Positions 20,985-34,900 of a stretch of DNA of 64,000 bases are shown here, in pieces. Each line of letters opens with the position of its first letter. Within the stretch, counting starts at the first letter, position 1. Location: positions 23,501 to 87,500 of the forward strand of contig CALNXK010000022.1 of the NCBI GenBank assembly GCA_942486035.1, read 5' to 3'. The notes under the pieces are model-generated. The model was not told the DNA's origin and ran no database searches. It worked only from the letters and a program-made list of their open reading frames with translations. A program made the translations under genes and the position numbers. The stretch comes from Porites lobata (taxonomy: Eukaryota > Cnidaria > Anthozoa > Scleractinia > Poritidae).

Positions 20985-22902
20985 TAATAAATTTTAATGG
21001 GAACCTAATATGTTTTCTATTTTTTTCTGTGATGTTAGCTCTGTCATGACCAGACAGGTTGAATATCAAATTGTAACAGTTGAGAAATAATTATTGGAGG
21101 GCTCTTAATACATGAGACTTTAAATAATATTTTAGTTATGGAATAATTTTGTTTATTTTTGTTCCATTAGTTTTTTATGAACTTATTGCCTGAAGAATAA
21201 TAGAAAACAATTAAAATAATGACCCAAAAAAGTTTCAACAAATTCAACTTTGATAAGATTTACTGTGTAATAGTTTCAAAACTTAGATAATACAATGTAT
21301 AAAAAATACAATGCATATGTCTGGAGGAACCGTTTTTTTTCCACTCTTGGCTTCTTTTTTTATTTTTTACTCTTGGTCCTAAATCTGAGCTCGTGAAGTT
21401 CTGCGATACTACTCGTATTTCTAGTTATATATGTTATGACTGTGCTGAACCTGTCCCTTCGCATTCGGCAGCTGTCTTGTGGCGCTATGTGCTCCCTATT
21501 TTCCTGGCTATGGGTTGAGACAGTATGTCAAAAAGCATGTCTGTTCGCAGTTAAGCCCGACTAGTTTCTCAAAGGGTGCCGGATAATGCTAACCGTGGAT
21601 TAATCTCTACCCCGTGGATAAGACAGTTGGTTATCCGACTTTTGAACAACTGGTCCCAACACCTATTTGATGTTGCTATTAGTTTGTGCGTAAAAGAAAC
21701 CATTACTTGTACGGATTATGTATACGTTAAGAACTTGCCAGCAGCTCAGTTCTGTTCCCACAAAATATTTTTTCCATTTTAATGTTTGCCTGAACACAAT
21801 CGTTTCAAGTTTGTGTAGATTTCGAAAGAAGGGTGTTAACATCAAGGTAAATGAAATATCATATAAAGTTATAAAATTCAAGGAGTCTCCGATGTAAACT
21901 TAGGTCCACAAACCCTCGCTTTGTCGACCTCGAGGACTGAACAGCCTAAAAATCATTGACAGAAATGGAATAAAAACACGACTGCACTTCCTTTAGATGG
22001 AACAGTTGCAATTTTATTTCATTTGAAGAAAGTTTATACTAGAAATACAAGCGTCTCGGGACTACAAGATACTACTAAAACGAAACTTTCATTTTAATGA
22101 CGAATCCAAGTTTGTCATGGACCCTGAAAGACAAGTGCGTTACACGACAATGTGTATGCCAAAAATACCTGAACGACCAATTTTTAGTTTTACGTGGAGC
22201 GCACGGACATTACTGCTGTGTGCTCGCTTCCAAGTCGGTGTCATGGCCGCTGGTTAGACTAAGATTTCCGATTCAAATCTTCCAGAAAATGTTGACTGTC
22301 TTTTCATATCGTTCAAAATAATTTTGGCAAATTTTTGAGTAAAGTTCGTTTTCGTAAAAACACTGAGCAAAGTAGACTGTTGATAATTAGCTTTTGTATG
22401 ACTTTGCTTGAAAACAGGTGCAAAATTCGTCCTTGATTTTTGTCCTTGAACTAGACATCAAAAAGAGTATAAAAAGCATTTATTTACCGTCTGTTTGGAC
22501 AGAAGGCTGGGACCCAGGTCCTGAAAGACCGATCAGCGGAAACCCAGGATTAAAACTTTACTCCACTATTATAGTATCATATTATTTCGACAAAACTGGA
22601 TCTTGTAATACAAGGCTCAGTGGTATTTTATAATCTCAGGTTTCTGCACAAGGAAACTTTGCTGATAATTCGTCCTATCCGGGGTTAAGCTTAATCATCT
22701 TTCAAGTAACCGGGTCCTGAAGATTTCAATAAGGGTAGTAGGAAATACAACTGTTTAATTTCCTGGCGTAGTTCTAAGAACTGCCCTTACGAAATAACTC
22801 TAAGTTAATATAAATTCTATAGCTAGAATTTTATTGGCTGGTTCCATACTGCATTTTATTGTGGGTAATGTAAATTAAATCGACTCCAGTGTGTTTTTAT
22901 TT
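20985..22902. other. Intergenic region between convergent PGM3 and NARS
   Basis: Should hold both 3' UTRs. The AT-rich stretch 20985-21320 is probably PGM3 3' UTR. Nothing else is recognised: no coding frame with family features, no paired terminal repeats and no RNA gene. Confidence 0.5.
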
Positions 22903-25900
22903 TTATGGTCGACATCTTCCGGTAAATCGTGGGTAAAGACACACGTCTCTGATGTGATCCCTGTTTAGTAACCAAGTCAAGAATCTCTCCAGTCCCAGTC
23001 CATAACCTCCGTGGGGACAAGAACCATACTTTCTCTGCAAAAAAAAGAGCGACTGTTACCCTTGCTGAGAAAATAAAAGTTAAAGAGAAAACACCCGGCA
23101 TTTCAGGACCGCACCACTAGTTTCCCCTCGAAATAGGGAGCTTAAGAAACGAGAACGGCAAAACAGCAATAGGTTTACAGGGTCTATCGAGGATTACCCT
23201 GCGTAGCAGGCGCTTGGAAGTAGTGGGCGAAAGAGAGAACGGGCGCGCGCGAGGGAGACACGCGTGTCGGCTCCTTCTCGCGCGCCTGTTTTTTCTTGTG
23301 TCCACTACTTCCAAGCGCCTGCTACGCAGGCTAATCTAGGATTTACCGTTTGGAGGAGAGGTCCCAAGCGAGTGGCCGAACGAAAGTCGTCGCCTTGTGT
23401 TCACGTCCTCCACAAACGTGAAATTAGGCATTATCACGTCGGCGTGCAATGACGGCAAAGAAGTGTACCAAAAATGCACGATGCACGTGCAAAGTTGTTG
23501 TTTTGCCAATCTTAACCTATTGATTTTATGCCGTTCTCGTCGCCGTCGTCGTTAGGTAACAGGGGTGGCATCGTCCGTAAAAAATGGTAAAGACCGTTTA
23601 CGAAAGGGAAATAGGCCCCGGAAATAGACGTCACCAATCGCACGCGGGAAAACAAGTTAACTGTGAATGGTTTAACAGTGTTTTGGTATCGAATTGTTGC
23701 ACTCTGAGATTGGCTGAAAATCACATGGCACTTCTCTGTAACCAATCCGTGATGAAACCAAAACAATTCTGACCAGGTTGCGTGCGTTTTCCCGCAACTA
23801 GCTCCCGCTGCTTGCATTTACTTAGCTCTGATTGGCTTACTAGTGCGAAGAAACAATTGGCTTACTGTTAGTAAAAACCAAACTTTATGGAGCGCAGGCG
23901 AGATAGATCGAAGGTAAAAACGCTCACGACTTCTGTGGTGTGCTTTGCGAAAGTTTCATGTGATAGAAGAACAAAACGCCCGTAATCAGATTACGAGTGA
24001 TAGAAGGTCCAAACGCGCTTCATCAGATTGGGTTCAATGCACTCCATTCATTCTTAGTCAAAGCCCAAATGCTTTAACAAATGCCAACTACATACGTTCC
24101 GCTCATGCGTAAAAGCAACCTGTAGATTAGGATTGTGGGCTCCTCTGGTCGCTCACAATAACTTCCTTAAGTAACAAACACGAACAATGGTTGCTTGATC
24201 TAACAAATTCGTAGGTTCGTAACATACCTGGTCAGTGTACCAATAGTAAGGCGTTGGATCGATTCCTTCTCGTTCGTATCCTTGCATCAACTCATCCTGA
24301 AATAGCAATAGCGCAAAACATAGTTGAAGAGATGAGAATTAGCACCCTTTCGAAAAGAAAAGGGCTGGAGGACTTGACAATCTACGCCCACGGGCAAATT
24401 ATTCCAGTCAAAGGAACAAAAATTTCCCTACCTCCGCACTAAGCAATAACTGAAATCTTTTATTGAAATGCGACAAAAGTATCAAAAAATTTAAGTCTCG
24501 TACAGCATTGTGTTCATTTAAAAAACTTAAGCATTAACCTTATGTCCCATGGATTTATAAGATCATGTATAAAAATGTGACGTTAGGTTCTTTTGTGAAT
24601 GGTACCAAATAAAATTTATTTTTAAAAGTCTTAACGCATTGTTCTTGATTACTGACATTATCTACAAACATGGTCACGAAAATAAAACAGATCCAAAATC
24701 GTAAATGTTTTATCTTTCTCAGGTCAAAGGTCTCTTGAAAATTAACCCTCCCTGCTGGTTTTCAACCTGGAGGAGTTTTCCGTTTTGAAAATAAAGCTTC
24801 CGGTTACTTTGATACCGCAATAAAAGATCTTGAAACGTTCAATTGATCCCAGAGCACTTCGGGCGAAGAAAGATTGAAATATATCCTCCCCAGGAAGAAC
24901 AAGAATAGATCAACAAAGACAATCAAATCCCCCCCATACCCCCCCCCCCCCCCCGCAAGCTTTACATTGATAGGTGCAAAAGCCTGGTTGTAAGACTGGG
25001 TTTCACTGTAGTACTTTAGAATATTAGAGAGCTTCAGATTTGAGGACGAGAACGAGTAGGAGTACGAGATTTAACTTAAAGTTTTTTATGCGTGTTCTAA
25101 AAAAAAGACACCCTGGAAAGTTTCATTTTCCCTTTTTTTACCAAAAAAGTTAGTATTATGGGGAATGCGAAAGTGGGAATTACAAGGCTGCCCAGGAAAT
25201 TGGGTCTAGATTCGAACCCCGTTAAAAGTCTCGAAGTGTAATTGGGTACAACTGTCAACACGGATCGAGTCTCAGATGAAACTTTAAAATGGACAATGAA
25301 CAAGATATTGGCTAAAGAAACAACAAACTTACATAATGCCACATCCTCATTGACCCACCAACAATCTCCCCAACACCAGGCATCAATAGATCGACCTAGA
25401 AACAGAGAATCAACGTTTTAGAGTTTGTTCTAGTTGCTACAATACAAAGGAGAACGCCTCTCAGTTTGGGACTTAATTGACTGCTCGCAGTAACCACCAC
25501 CAGGGGTATTAGAGAGGTTAAGCATCATGTTTAGGTCAAACGGTAACCGCGAATTTGCACCACGTGACCAAGTTTCCCCTTTACTTGTCGTTCACTGTTC
25601 ATTATTTCTCATGCTCTATTTTGAGAAATTCTCAACCTGAATCTGACGTTTGCTGTTTACGTCAAGCTTAATCTTTCTATTAATACAGCAAAGTTTTTGA
25701 AAATCCACTATCAGCATTTTTAGTTCCCTTTGGTTATGTGACCGCACTCAGTGACCAGGATTGGAGATAAGTGCTGGCAATAAATTACGTACTACAAGGT
25801 GCTTTCTCCTCTGCTCATTTTCTGGAAACGTTGGCAAATTCAACACACTAAACATATTTCTCAACAATCTTGGTTTGTTTGCAACCACGCGATAAGGTGG

Positions 25901-28900
25901 CAAAACAATATATTTTTTTCGCAGAATTTGCATGGAAAGAGTTTACTTCCCAGCAAAGGAAAAGGCTTTTGTTCGGAAACCGGTCGTTTCGCCAACGAGT
26001 CGTTTCGCTAACGGTCGTTTCGCAAACGTCTCTGGTCAGTTCGCAAACGTGTAGAAGTCAGTTCGCAATCGTTTAGAAGTCAATTCGCAAACGTTATAAA
26101 CATTGATATGTCAACCTACGTTTTGACTGTACAGTTCAGAATACTAACGTTATGCCTAAATTATTGGGTCTGAAATTTAACGTTACAAACATTTACACGA
26201 TTCAGAATACTACATTACTTACTCGTTGTATGCGTAAATTATTGGATGTGAACTCTCACAGCTTATTAACCGCTAAAGTATATTTCTTAATCAAATGGAC
26301 AGACAAGTCGATTGGGTACAAACAGACCGCCATTTTGAAGTTCCTTTATTTAAACCTAGTCCTTTAGGATAATTGTTCGTCCTCTTCGCTTACACGCGTG
26401 TGGTTCGGTGCGGGTTTTGTTTCATACAGCTTACCTCGTAGGAAACACGCGCGCGCTATTGTTATCTTAATTAGAGTTAGTTATCACCTATTTAGTGGAA
26501 AACGACAAATCAGTGGTGCCGTATCTAATCGACTACCAATCACATTGCTGTGATTTTGATCCGCTGCTACTGGGCACTACAGTATATAAAGGGCTGCAAG
26601 TTCTGTTCATTTCATTCAACTTAGCTTCACGATCAGTCGACAACTAGTTATGGAAAGTTTTCATTGTATCTTCTGCGCTAAAGAAGTCACTTCTCGTCAG
26701 GAAGCCCTTTTATGCGATGGCTGCCATAACTTCAGTTACAAACTACAATCCACGACAAAAGTAGTTGGGAAGGTTGTACAACTTAACAGTACAGTCGACT
26801 CCCGATAACTCGAACCTCGAGCTACCTCGAACCAAAGTCGACTTCCCTTGGATTTCCTTCATACATTTACTATAATTTTACCCAAGGTAACTCGAACCCT
26901 CGCTAACTCGAAGCTCCCGCAAACTCGAAGTACTTTCTGTTTCCCTTCAGATCATTTTTATATAACTTTACCCTTGGTGACTCGAACCATGTGTTAAGGT
27001 GGTAACAAGTCGGAGAATAAAACATTGTACAGAACTCCGAAACATTGAATTTATTCCAAAACAACCGCGTCAATTCTTTGTCTTCACTTTTTTGTTACTG
27101 CATATCAAATTCCTGTCCATATCTGTACATTAATCAAGATTTGTTTCTTAACTCCTTTTCAAAAATATTAATCATTAATCTCTCGCTGCCCCTGAAGTGA
27201 AGTGTGCATGACACTTTCATGAACCCCCCCACCCCATCCATTTGCTTATTTGCTTTGAACTCTCGATAACCTTTTCGATTTCCCTAGAAGGTTCGAGTTA
27301 TCAGGAGTTGACAATTACGCACACGACATTGGGCCAGGGGTGAGGGGAAGAAGCAAAAAAGAGAAAAAAGTAGCAGCCTTCCCAACACTTTTGATGACGA
27401 TCATAGCATGGGGGGTTATGTACTTACCGATTCCGTGACACGCTTATCTTCTGGACATCTGAACATGTAGAAGGACTTAATTTCCGTAGGGAAACGACAC
27501 AGCAGGATTGGCTAGGTTATGAAAAATAATATAATCAAGGATCAATAAGCAAGCCTATTAAAATGACGTATTGAGAAACCCAAGTTCGAGTACCTCGTTG
27601 ATTTGATCTGTCATTTTTCGCTCAGGCATCTCAGGAATGTCCTGCAAGAGAAAAAGAAGAGTCCAAAATCAGCAGACAAAAATAGAGTATTGACATTAAT
27701 TTTGTTCTAATTTGATTTTGCCCCCTCCCTTAACAATAACAACAACAACAGGTGAAAATTAAGATTGGGAATCCTTTTACTGAAGACTACAGTGAAACCT
27801 GTATTAAGCGGACACCCTCGGGGAATGCTGTAGTGTCCGCTTAATACAGGGTGTCCGCCTAATACAGGTTTCGATATATAACGTCATATGAGGTGTCAAA
27901 TGCCATTCAAATGAATAGTGGAAGCGTTTATAATACTCCCAGAGACTATGACGATAGACGTTTGCATTAATTTCTTTATCAAAGTGAACCAATTGACTAT
28001 AGTACCATAAACATGGATTGCAACTCAAATTTGAAGAAATCAGATGAGTGAAACAAGCTCTATACAAACAAAACGAAATAGAAAACAATCCTGTACTGTG
28101 AAAACTAATCAAATAAGTTCGTCAAGTCACGTTTTTCAATGTAAAAATCGAAAAATTTGTGGGTGGCTATTCGAGGCAATCTTTCGCATTTCCGGTGTCT
28201 GGCATGTTGGGTGGTGGAATTTAATTACAAGTGTCCGTTTAATACAGGTTGGCAACAATAGAAATGGCCCTTTTTAGGTACTTTTTAGGTGTCCGCGTCC
28301 GCTTAATAGAGGTGTCCGCTTAATAAAGGTTTCATTTAAAGTAAATAAGGGAAATAAATTTGGGGACTTCGGCTACTGTCCGCTTAATAGAGGGTGTCCG
28401 CTTAATACGGTGTCCACTTAATACAGGTTTCACTGTAGTTGTATTTTGTATATTAAAATTGAAACAAAATTTTAATGTAGCAGATAAAAATTTTGGCTAT
28501 TTTCCCCATTTTGAATTTCCTGCATGCTGCCATGGTAACAAAATATGTGGTCAAAATTCAAAATGGTGGTAAGCAGCAATTTTTTTAAAAAATTTGCATT
28601 ACAATTATTTGTTCATACCGAATTGGAATCTAAAGTTTCTTTCTTAAATTTTAATATTAATTCGTTGACACGGAGAATTTTCCATTTAATGGAGAGAGTG
28701 CAGTCGCAACACACGAAATCTGAAGACATATCTGTATTTGACATGTGTGGTAAGAACTAAGACGTGGTCAATGTAACATTACATCATACCTCTCCAAATT
28801 CATAGAACGTTCCATCGTCTTTTTTGATGTTGTGCTCCTTCAAGTACACGATAGCATCAGAATAGTTCATTCTCCTGCGACAAAATAAAATAAATGGTGG

Positions 28901-31900
28901 CTGTGAAGTGAGTTCTCTGAGAACTCCGAGTACAAAGAAACCTGGATATTCAATTGACAGCACTCGATGAACTTACTTGAAAGGTCTCTTTGGAGGCTTG
29001 AAATTCTAAAAGACAGTTTATAATGATGGAAAAATACATAAATTATCATAATAGTGAATCGACAACTCGAAATTTGTACCAAATTACAGGAAATTTTTTA
29101 GAGGTAAAGTCATTACCAACAGCACTTTATTTGGCAACAAAGAAAAGTTAAGTTAACAACAAAGATGGAAAATTTTTTCGATGTTCCAGCTGGCCGGACA
29201 ATTAAGAGTACTACAGACTTATATCATAGTATAACCTAATTATCAAAGTATGTATTAAATAAGTTTTAGATTTTACCGACAAGATAATCAGCAACTGCTG
29301 GGCCAAAATTGGAGCGACAAGAAGAAACTGTATTTACCAAGCTAAGGTTCAATGGAGAATTGTAACACCCCAACCCTCTACCAACTTTACTTTCTCTTAC
29401 TTTCTAAGGAGGTTGCAGTTTGAGTAACGTAAAATTAACGAAAACTTGGCCACTTTTACCAGAGATGGGTGTAGCTGATGTACATCTAAAATGATTATTT
29501 AAAACTTAACGAAGGTATATAGTAGATGTATAAGATAAATGTGAGCCACCATCTTTTCCTTTATTTTGCTTGTGATAAATTTAAGACAAATAATTACACT
29601 CTAAACATAATAATAAGCCCTGGGTATTACACACCGGATTCAGTTCCTTGAGTATTTCTGCATGGGGAGACTTCAGAACTCTATCAACAACGTCGCAAAC
29701 CTGGAATGGAAAAAAAAAATGGATAAAGGGGTATACTTTGAACGTTTATTTCTATGGGAAATATAGGGCTTAGTCTGAGGGGAAGAAAAACATAATATAA
29801 GTTTGGCGCTATTAACTCGGTTTATATCATGGTTTCTATAACGGAAGCTTTGAGCCTTGCTTAAGTTAGTTGATAAAACCTCATTCTCTATCATAATTTT
29901 ATTAAACAAAGCTTTGATCAGCGCAACCATAATTACGCATTATTCATTGGACAGGAAATAAAAGCCACAGACCAGTAATTAAGGTGGAAAACTCAAAAGG
30001 AAAAAATAATAATAAAAACAGTAAATAAATAAAAATTTGTACCAAGTCTTCTATCCTGTCTAGGAGATCATCAAATGAAATGAAGGGGCATTCTGCTTCT
30101 ACATGAGTATATCTGAAATCAGGAAAAAACACAGAATCCTGTATTGTATCCACTACCGCAATACCTTGAAGCAAAATTAAGCCAGTTCAAAGATGCGTTG
30201 CAAGTTTTGTTATCAACCGTTACACAAAAATGGCTGATGCTATTGTGTTTGGATGGCTCCCTGTTAAGGAGAGAAACCAATTTCATCTATTAAGGACAAC
30301 CCATACAGCCCTATATGATACTCGACTGGCCGAGCTATTTAACTATGGAGAGATGTCAAACTACCAGGAATCTACATGCAAAAGCTATATTGCAACTGGT
30401 CATGTCTCCTGAAACAGGAACTTTTCGAGATCCAGCCTCCAAGTTATTCTACAGTCTGCCAAATGACATCAAACTTAAGACTAATGTTAAAACATTTGCG
30501 AGAAAAGTTTTTAAATTATTTAAAACTAAGGCCGAATCTAGATTAGATTGCATTTGTTTGATTGTGCTTTTGTTTGTTTGTTTGAATTATAGCTTTTGAT
30601 ATCATATACCAACTTGTACTTTCACTTTTCATCCATATTACACATGTATAAATATATTTCATTGATGAATGTAGAACCACTCCATATAGGAAAGTCATCG
30701 GCTTACTTTGGAGCTGTTGTGGCAGAAAAGTTAGCCTGAGTGGCAGGCTTAAAAAGGAGAGGGGGGTGCCAGGGGAGAGAAATAAAAAAGAAGAAATGCA
30801 AAAGGGAAAAGAGAAAGGGAGCTTTTTCCTCTCTCCCTAATCCCCTATCCCTTTCCCCTCCTCCCATAACCCTTGGATGCCTTTCGTGCAGGCTTCAGTA
30901 AAGTAAGGACAACAGACATACTCTGATAGATGTCTCCTAGTGCGTGACTGCTCTGCCCTGTATGACTGTGCTATACAGAATACATCACCCAGTGATGGCA
31001 AGAGTGTTTCCAGGTACAGCTGGGAGGACTGCGTCAAGTAGGCCTTCATAAAGAATAATACAGTCACAATGGTTGTAATGATTATTGGAAACTTAACAAA
31101 ATGTCAGTACCAGTAAATTAAAAACAACACTAAAACTAACAACAACAACAAGAATAACAAACACGTACATGTAAAACTGAAATTCAAAAACTGCAAAATT
31201 ACAAAGAGGGTTAGCCATATGAATCTCCACTTTGCTACAAAGATACCTTTCATGAACATACTCATTGCACTCACAAGCTTCTTAGAAGTGAGATGTTGGT
31301 ACATGTACCCCAGAGAGGATTAGCAACTTACACCGCTTCCATAAAACTGTACTTACTTTATCAAAAAAAAAAAAAAAATGAACACTTACTTTTTCACCAA
31401 AATAGTTAAATTCAAAGAGAGTAGAACCTCCTTCAACTTGTGTTTGGACCATTGTGGGTGGAGTGACCTGTGAATGAATAAAACAGTGCATTAAGAAAAA
31501 TAATGATAAATGGCTCTGCAGACAGCGCAGAGTTGACTCCAGCAAGAATTTTAAGATATAAGTGTATGAGAAATTTTCTCTCACCACCAGTTTACTGTAG
31601 TAACTTTAATAATATCATAAATGCTCAAATAAATGCCCCAGGCATCTATTTAATTTTAGAAGCCCGAGCAAGGGAGTTAAATAGATAAGATGAGTTTATA
31701 CACGCAAAAGAGAGAGGAATTTATTCTCATAATTGTAACAAATTCAACAAAACTGTAATATAATACTTTAGGTGAAAACCACAGTATATAAATAGCAGAC
31801 TAACCACTCCATCCATTGATACCGCTATGTCATTTAAGATTCATTATTTTTTGGCCTGGCGCACGCTACTGGTGTACACGGCTAAGAATCTCACATCGTT

Positions 31901-34900
31901 TGGCTCTTATGAACTTATTAAAACTCAGATCGCATCGATATTTGGCAAGAAGTTAAAGTTTATAAACAGCTTTTCATTGAGTATTTTTTTCCTGGCTGTA
32001 AGACCAAAATAAAATTGAAATATGAAAAATATGGCTCAAAATGGGACCATTTTTTAACAGCTCGCGTAACATTTACAGTCTAACCACGCATATTGTGGAT
32101 TTCTCTGTTTCTGTTAATGGTACTTTGGAAAAATTTCTCCGAAGAGGTCAGTGACTTATGAGTACTAACTGTATTAAAAATTACTGAACATAATGGCAAA
32201 ACAACAAAGTTTAGGGCGTTTTCAGAAAGATGTTCTGTCTACATACGATCTCTGTGCAGCGCGAACGTCAATTTAAAAGATTGCTTTTCATTGACTTTCT
32301 GTTGTTGTTAAGAGAAGAAATAATAATTTTTGAATGCTCATAAGTTAAATTTTCCTTATAGACTAACTGTTAAGAATTGGAAACCCATTTTTACGCTAAG
32401 ATCAAATATGTAAGGTTAGACAGCATTTTTTAACGTGAAAATTAAGTAAACCGTGCGTTGGACCGAAAATCGGATTCTAGAGTGTGCTTTGGCATAAAGA
32501 TTTTGTGCCTAGAATGTGCCTAAGATGTGCATAAAGTGTGCATTTTAGTTTTGAAAAACGTGCCTAAGCCATGCCTAAGTTGTGCCCAAACTGTGCCTAA
32601 TCTGTGCACAAGTTGTGCCAAAATATTGAGTCACTCGGAAAATCGTGTCCAGCCTATCGAGCTCCATAGCGAACGAAAAGGGCGCACGGCAATTATGTCA
32701 GTTTTGAGGTTTACGAAGTCTAGAAACACGGTCTGACGACCTTTTTATCCCCTAATAAGAAATAACATGACTCAGAATACGATTAGAGACAGCAGGGAAA
32801 GCCCCGACAAACAGGAAAATGGAATCTTAAACAGGTTAGCGTATTTAAAGTAAGTGCTCAGCATGCAAAAATATTACATTGTTGATATTATGCTAATTTC
32901 ATCGATGTTAAAAAATTTCCAAGTAGGTTTCTTCTCCCCTTCTTAATGGAGCGTTTAGTTGGAACGAAATATTTGTTTTTTTCAGGAGGGCAGATTTGCA
33001 TTCAAAAAAAGAATTTACTTGTGATATGACTTATAAAATGAAAACGAAAAAATTGATTGCACGCCGATGAGTTTTGATGAAATAAATGGCACGTCTCATC
33101 GATTATTATACGATCAAAGCTTAATTTGCTAACAGAGCCAGAAAACAAAAACAAACAAGCAGCTTGAATTATTTTACTACAGTGTAAATCCTACTTTTTT
33201 AGTTAGAGAAATATTTTTAAAAAGCAGCCGCATTTTGTACTTCAAAATAACACGCGTTGGCATGAAGGTTTCAAATTACCACTCTGTACTTTTCATGTTG
33301 TTATGCAAATTCAGGCCAATTTTACCGCGATCGCAAAAAGTATTTTCTACGGGTTTTATTGGCTATATTTTTGTGCCTCACTTCTTTAGCTTTTAGAAAC
33401 GAAAGAAAGCGAGTCTATAAAATTGCATGGCAATCGAAAAGGTTCAGACCGCATATATCGCGTGTGAATTTCCACTTTATCCTCGGAGTAAACACGGACT
33501 GTCGAAGAATACTTTAATTTTCCAGACTTTCGGCGCGGCTCAAAACTTACAGTTCCTATACTTCTAACTGTATCGTGTTTGATCTGAATTATTTTTGTAA
33601 TTCGTACCAAGTTTGTTCTTTTTTGCAAGTCGGGTTACAAAGATTTTCAAAAAAGTGCCCAGCGTTGAATATTTGTGCCCAAACCGTGCCTAAACCGTGC
33701 CAAAACTGTGCCCAAACTGTGCCTAAAGTGTGCCTTAGCAATATTTAAAACGTGCCTTAACTGTGCCTAAAGTGTGCCTAATCTGTGCCTTTGCATGTTT
33801 TTTTCCCGTGCTTTGGCACAAAAACCGTGCCTTTTCTTGAGCGCGAATCGTGCGTAAGGCACGGTGTTACGCTCGTGTACACCAGTAGCGTGCGCCAAGC
33901 CTTTTTTTTAATCTCAACTTCGATGTCTGAATCTTTAATTTGAACTTGACAGTGAACAAGAAGCAATGCACAAAATCTTGTTAATCAAGGGAGAATCTAA
34001 ATAAATTGAATGATTTTCCTTTATTTTACTATTTCCTAGCTAGCATTTTGGAGCAAGTGTCATGCAGAAGAGACGTTCATCTATGAGAGGGTTTACATTA
34101 GTCTTTAGATCATTTATGGTATTTAATTAAAAGTCACAATATTGTTACAGTCAAACTCCTATTACTGCCAATGCTTTCAGGACCATATATGAGTTAGTGT
34201 CCTCAGTAAGGAGATTCGAATTCTGGAATAGCTGGAATTTATTTTAGTCAAAAAATGGTGAATCATTATTTTTGCTGGGAATTTGGCTACTGTCCATATC
34301 ATTAAGGTTTCTCTATGAGCTGCAGGGGTATTGCAAGGCAAGAGTTAAATGTAATGTAATTTCTTACCTCAACATAACTGTGATCAAAATAATGGTCTCT
34401 AAAACTAAAAGTCAATAAAAGAATGAAAAAGAAAAGAGGAAAATGCAGTCAGAGATTTGATTTTAGTCAAGGTCATGTGACCAAGAATCAACCAATGGAG
34501 GTCCCTGTTTAGTTGAGTGAAAGTCTAGGAATATAATGATATATTTTGTCCAGATTTCATAAATTCAAATACTGTACATGTATGCTCCGTGGTTGAAAAA
34601 AAATAATGTGCAACACAAGTTTCATTTTTAAGCTACAGATAAAGTTGTCATGCTACTGATCTTTGGTGCTACACATTTTCATTTTCACGCGAGTCAGACA
34701 AGTAATATATTTTTGGGATAAGGTAGATCAACAATATCAAAATGAGTATTTATTTTTGTAAGAGCAAGACAACTAACCACTGAGTAACAGTAGATCGCAT
34801 TCTCAGGATTCTTGAAATCTAGAATAAATTACCACCAAGTGTTAATGAAAATTAAGTCACAGCTGCAGTGAAGTACAAGTGGAGTTGTGTTGCACAATTA

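Larger units (their letters stand above)
31853..33901. mobile_element. 2-kb inverted-repeat element with internal GTGCC minisatellites
   Basis: The left end GGCCTGGCGCACGCTACTGG (then TGTACAC) matches the inverse of the right end (GTGTACACCAGTAGCGTGCG then CCAAGCC) over 27 bp with one mismatch. Outside both ends are runs of T, so a target duplication cannot be sized. No coding frame was found. Two arrays of a ~10-bp GTGCCTAA unit lie inside, at 32500-32640 and 33655-33800. It sits in NARS intron 11 (between 34368 and 31467). Confidence 0.8.

Noticed and set aside
32500..32640. GTGCC array considered as telomere-like or CRISPR repeat
   Set aside because: The unit is an irregular decamer without spacers, contained in an inverted-repeat element.
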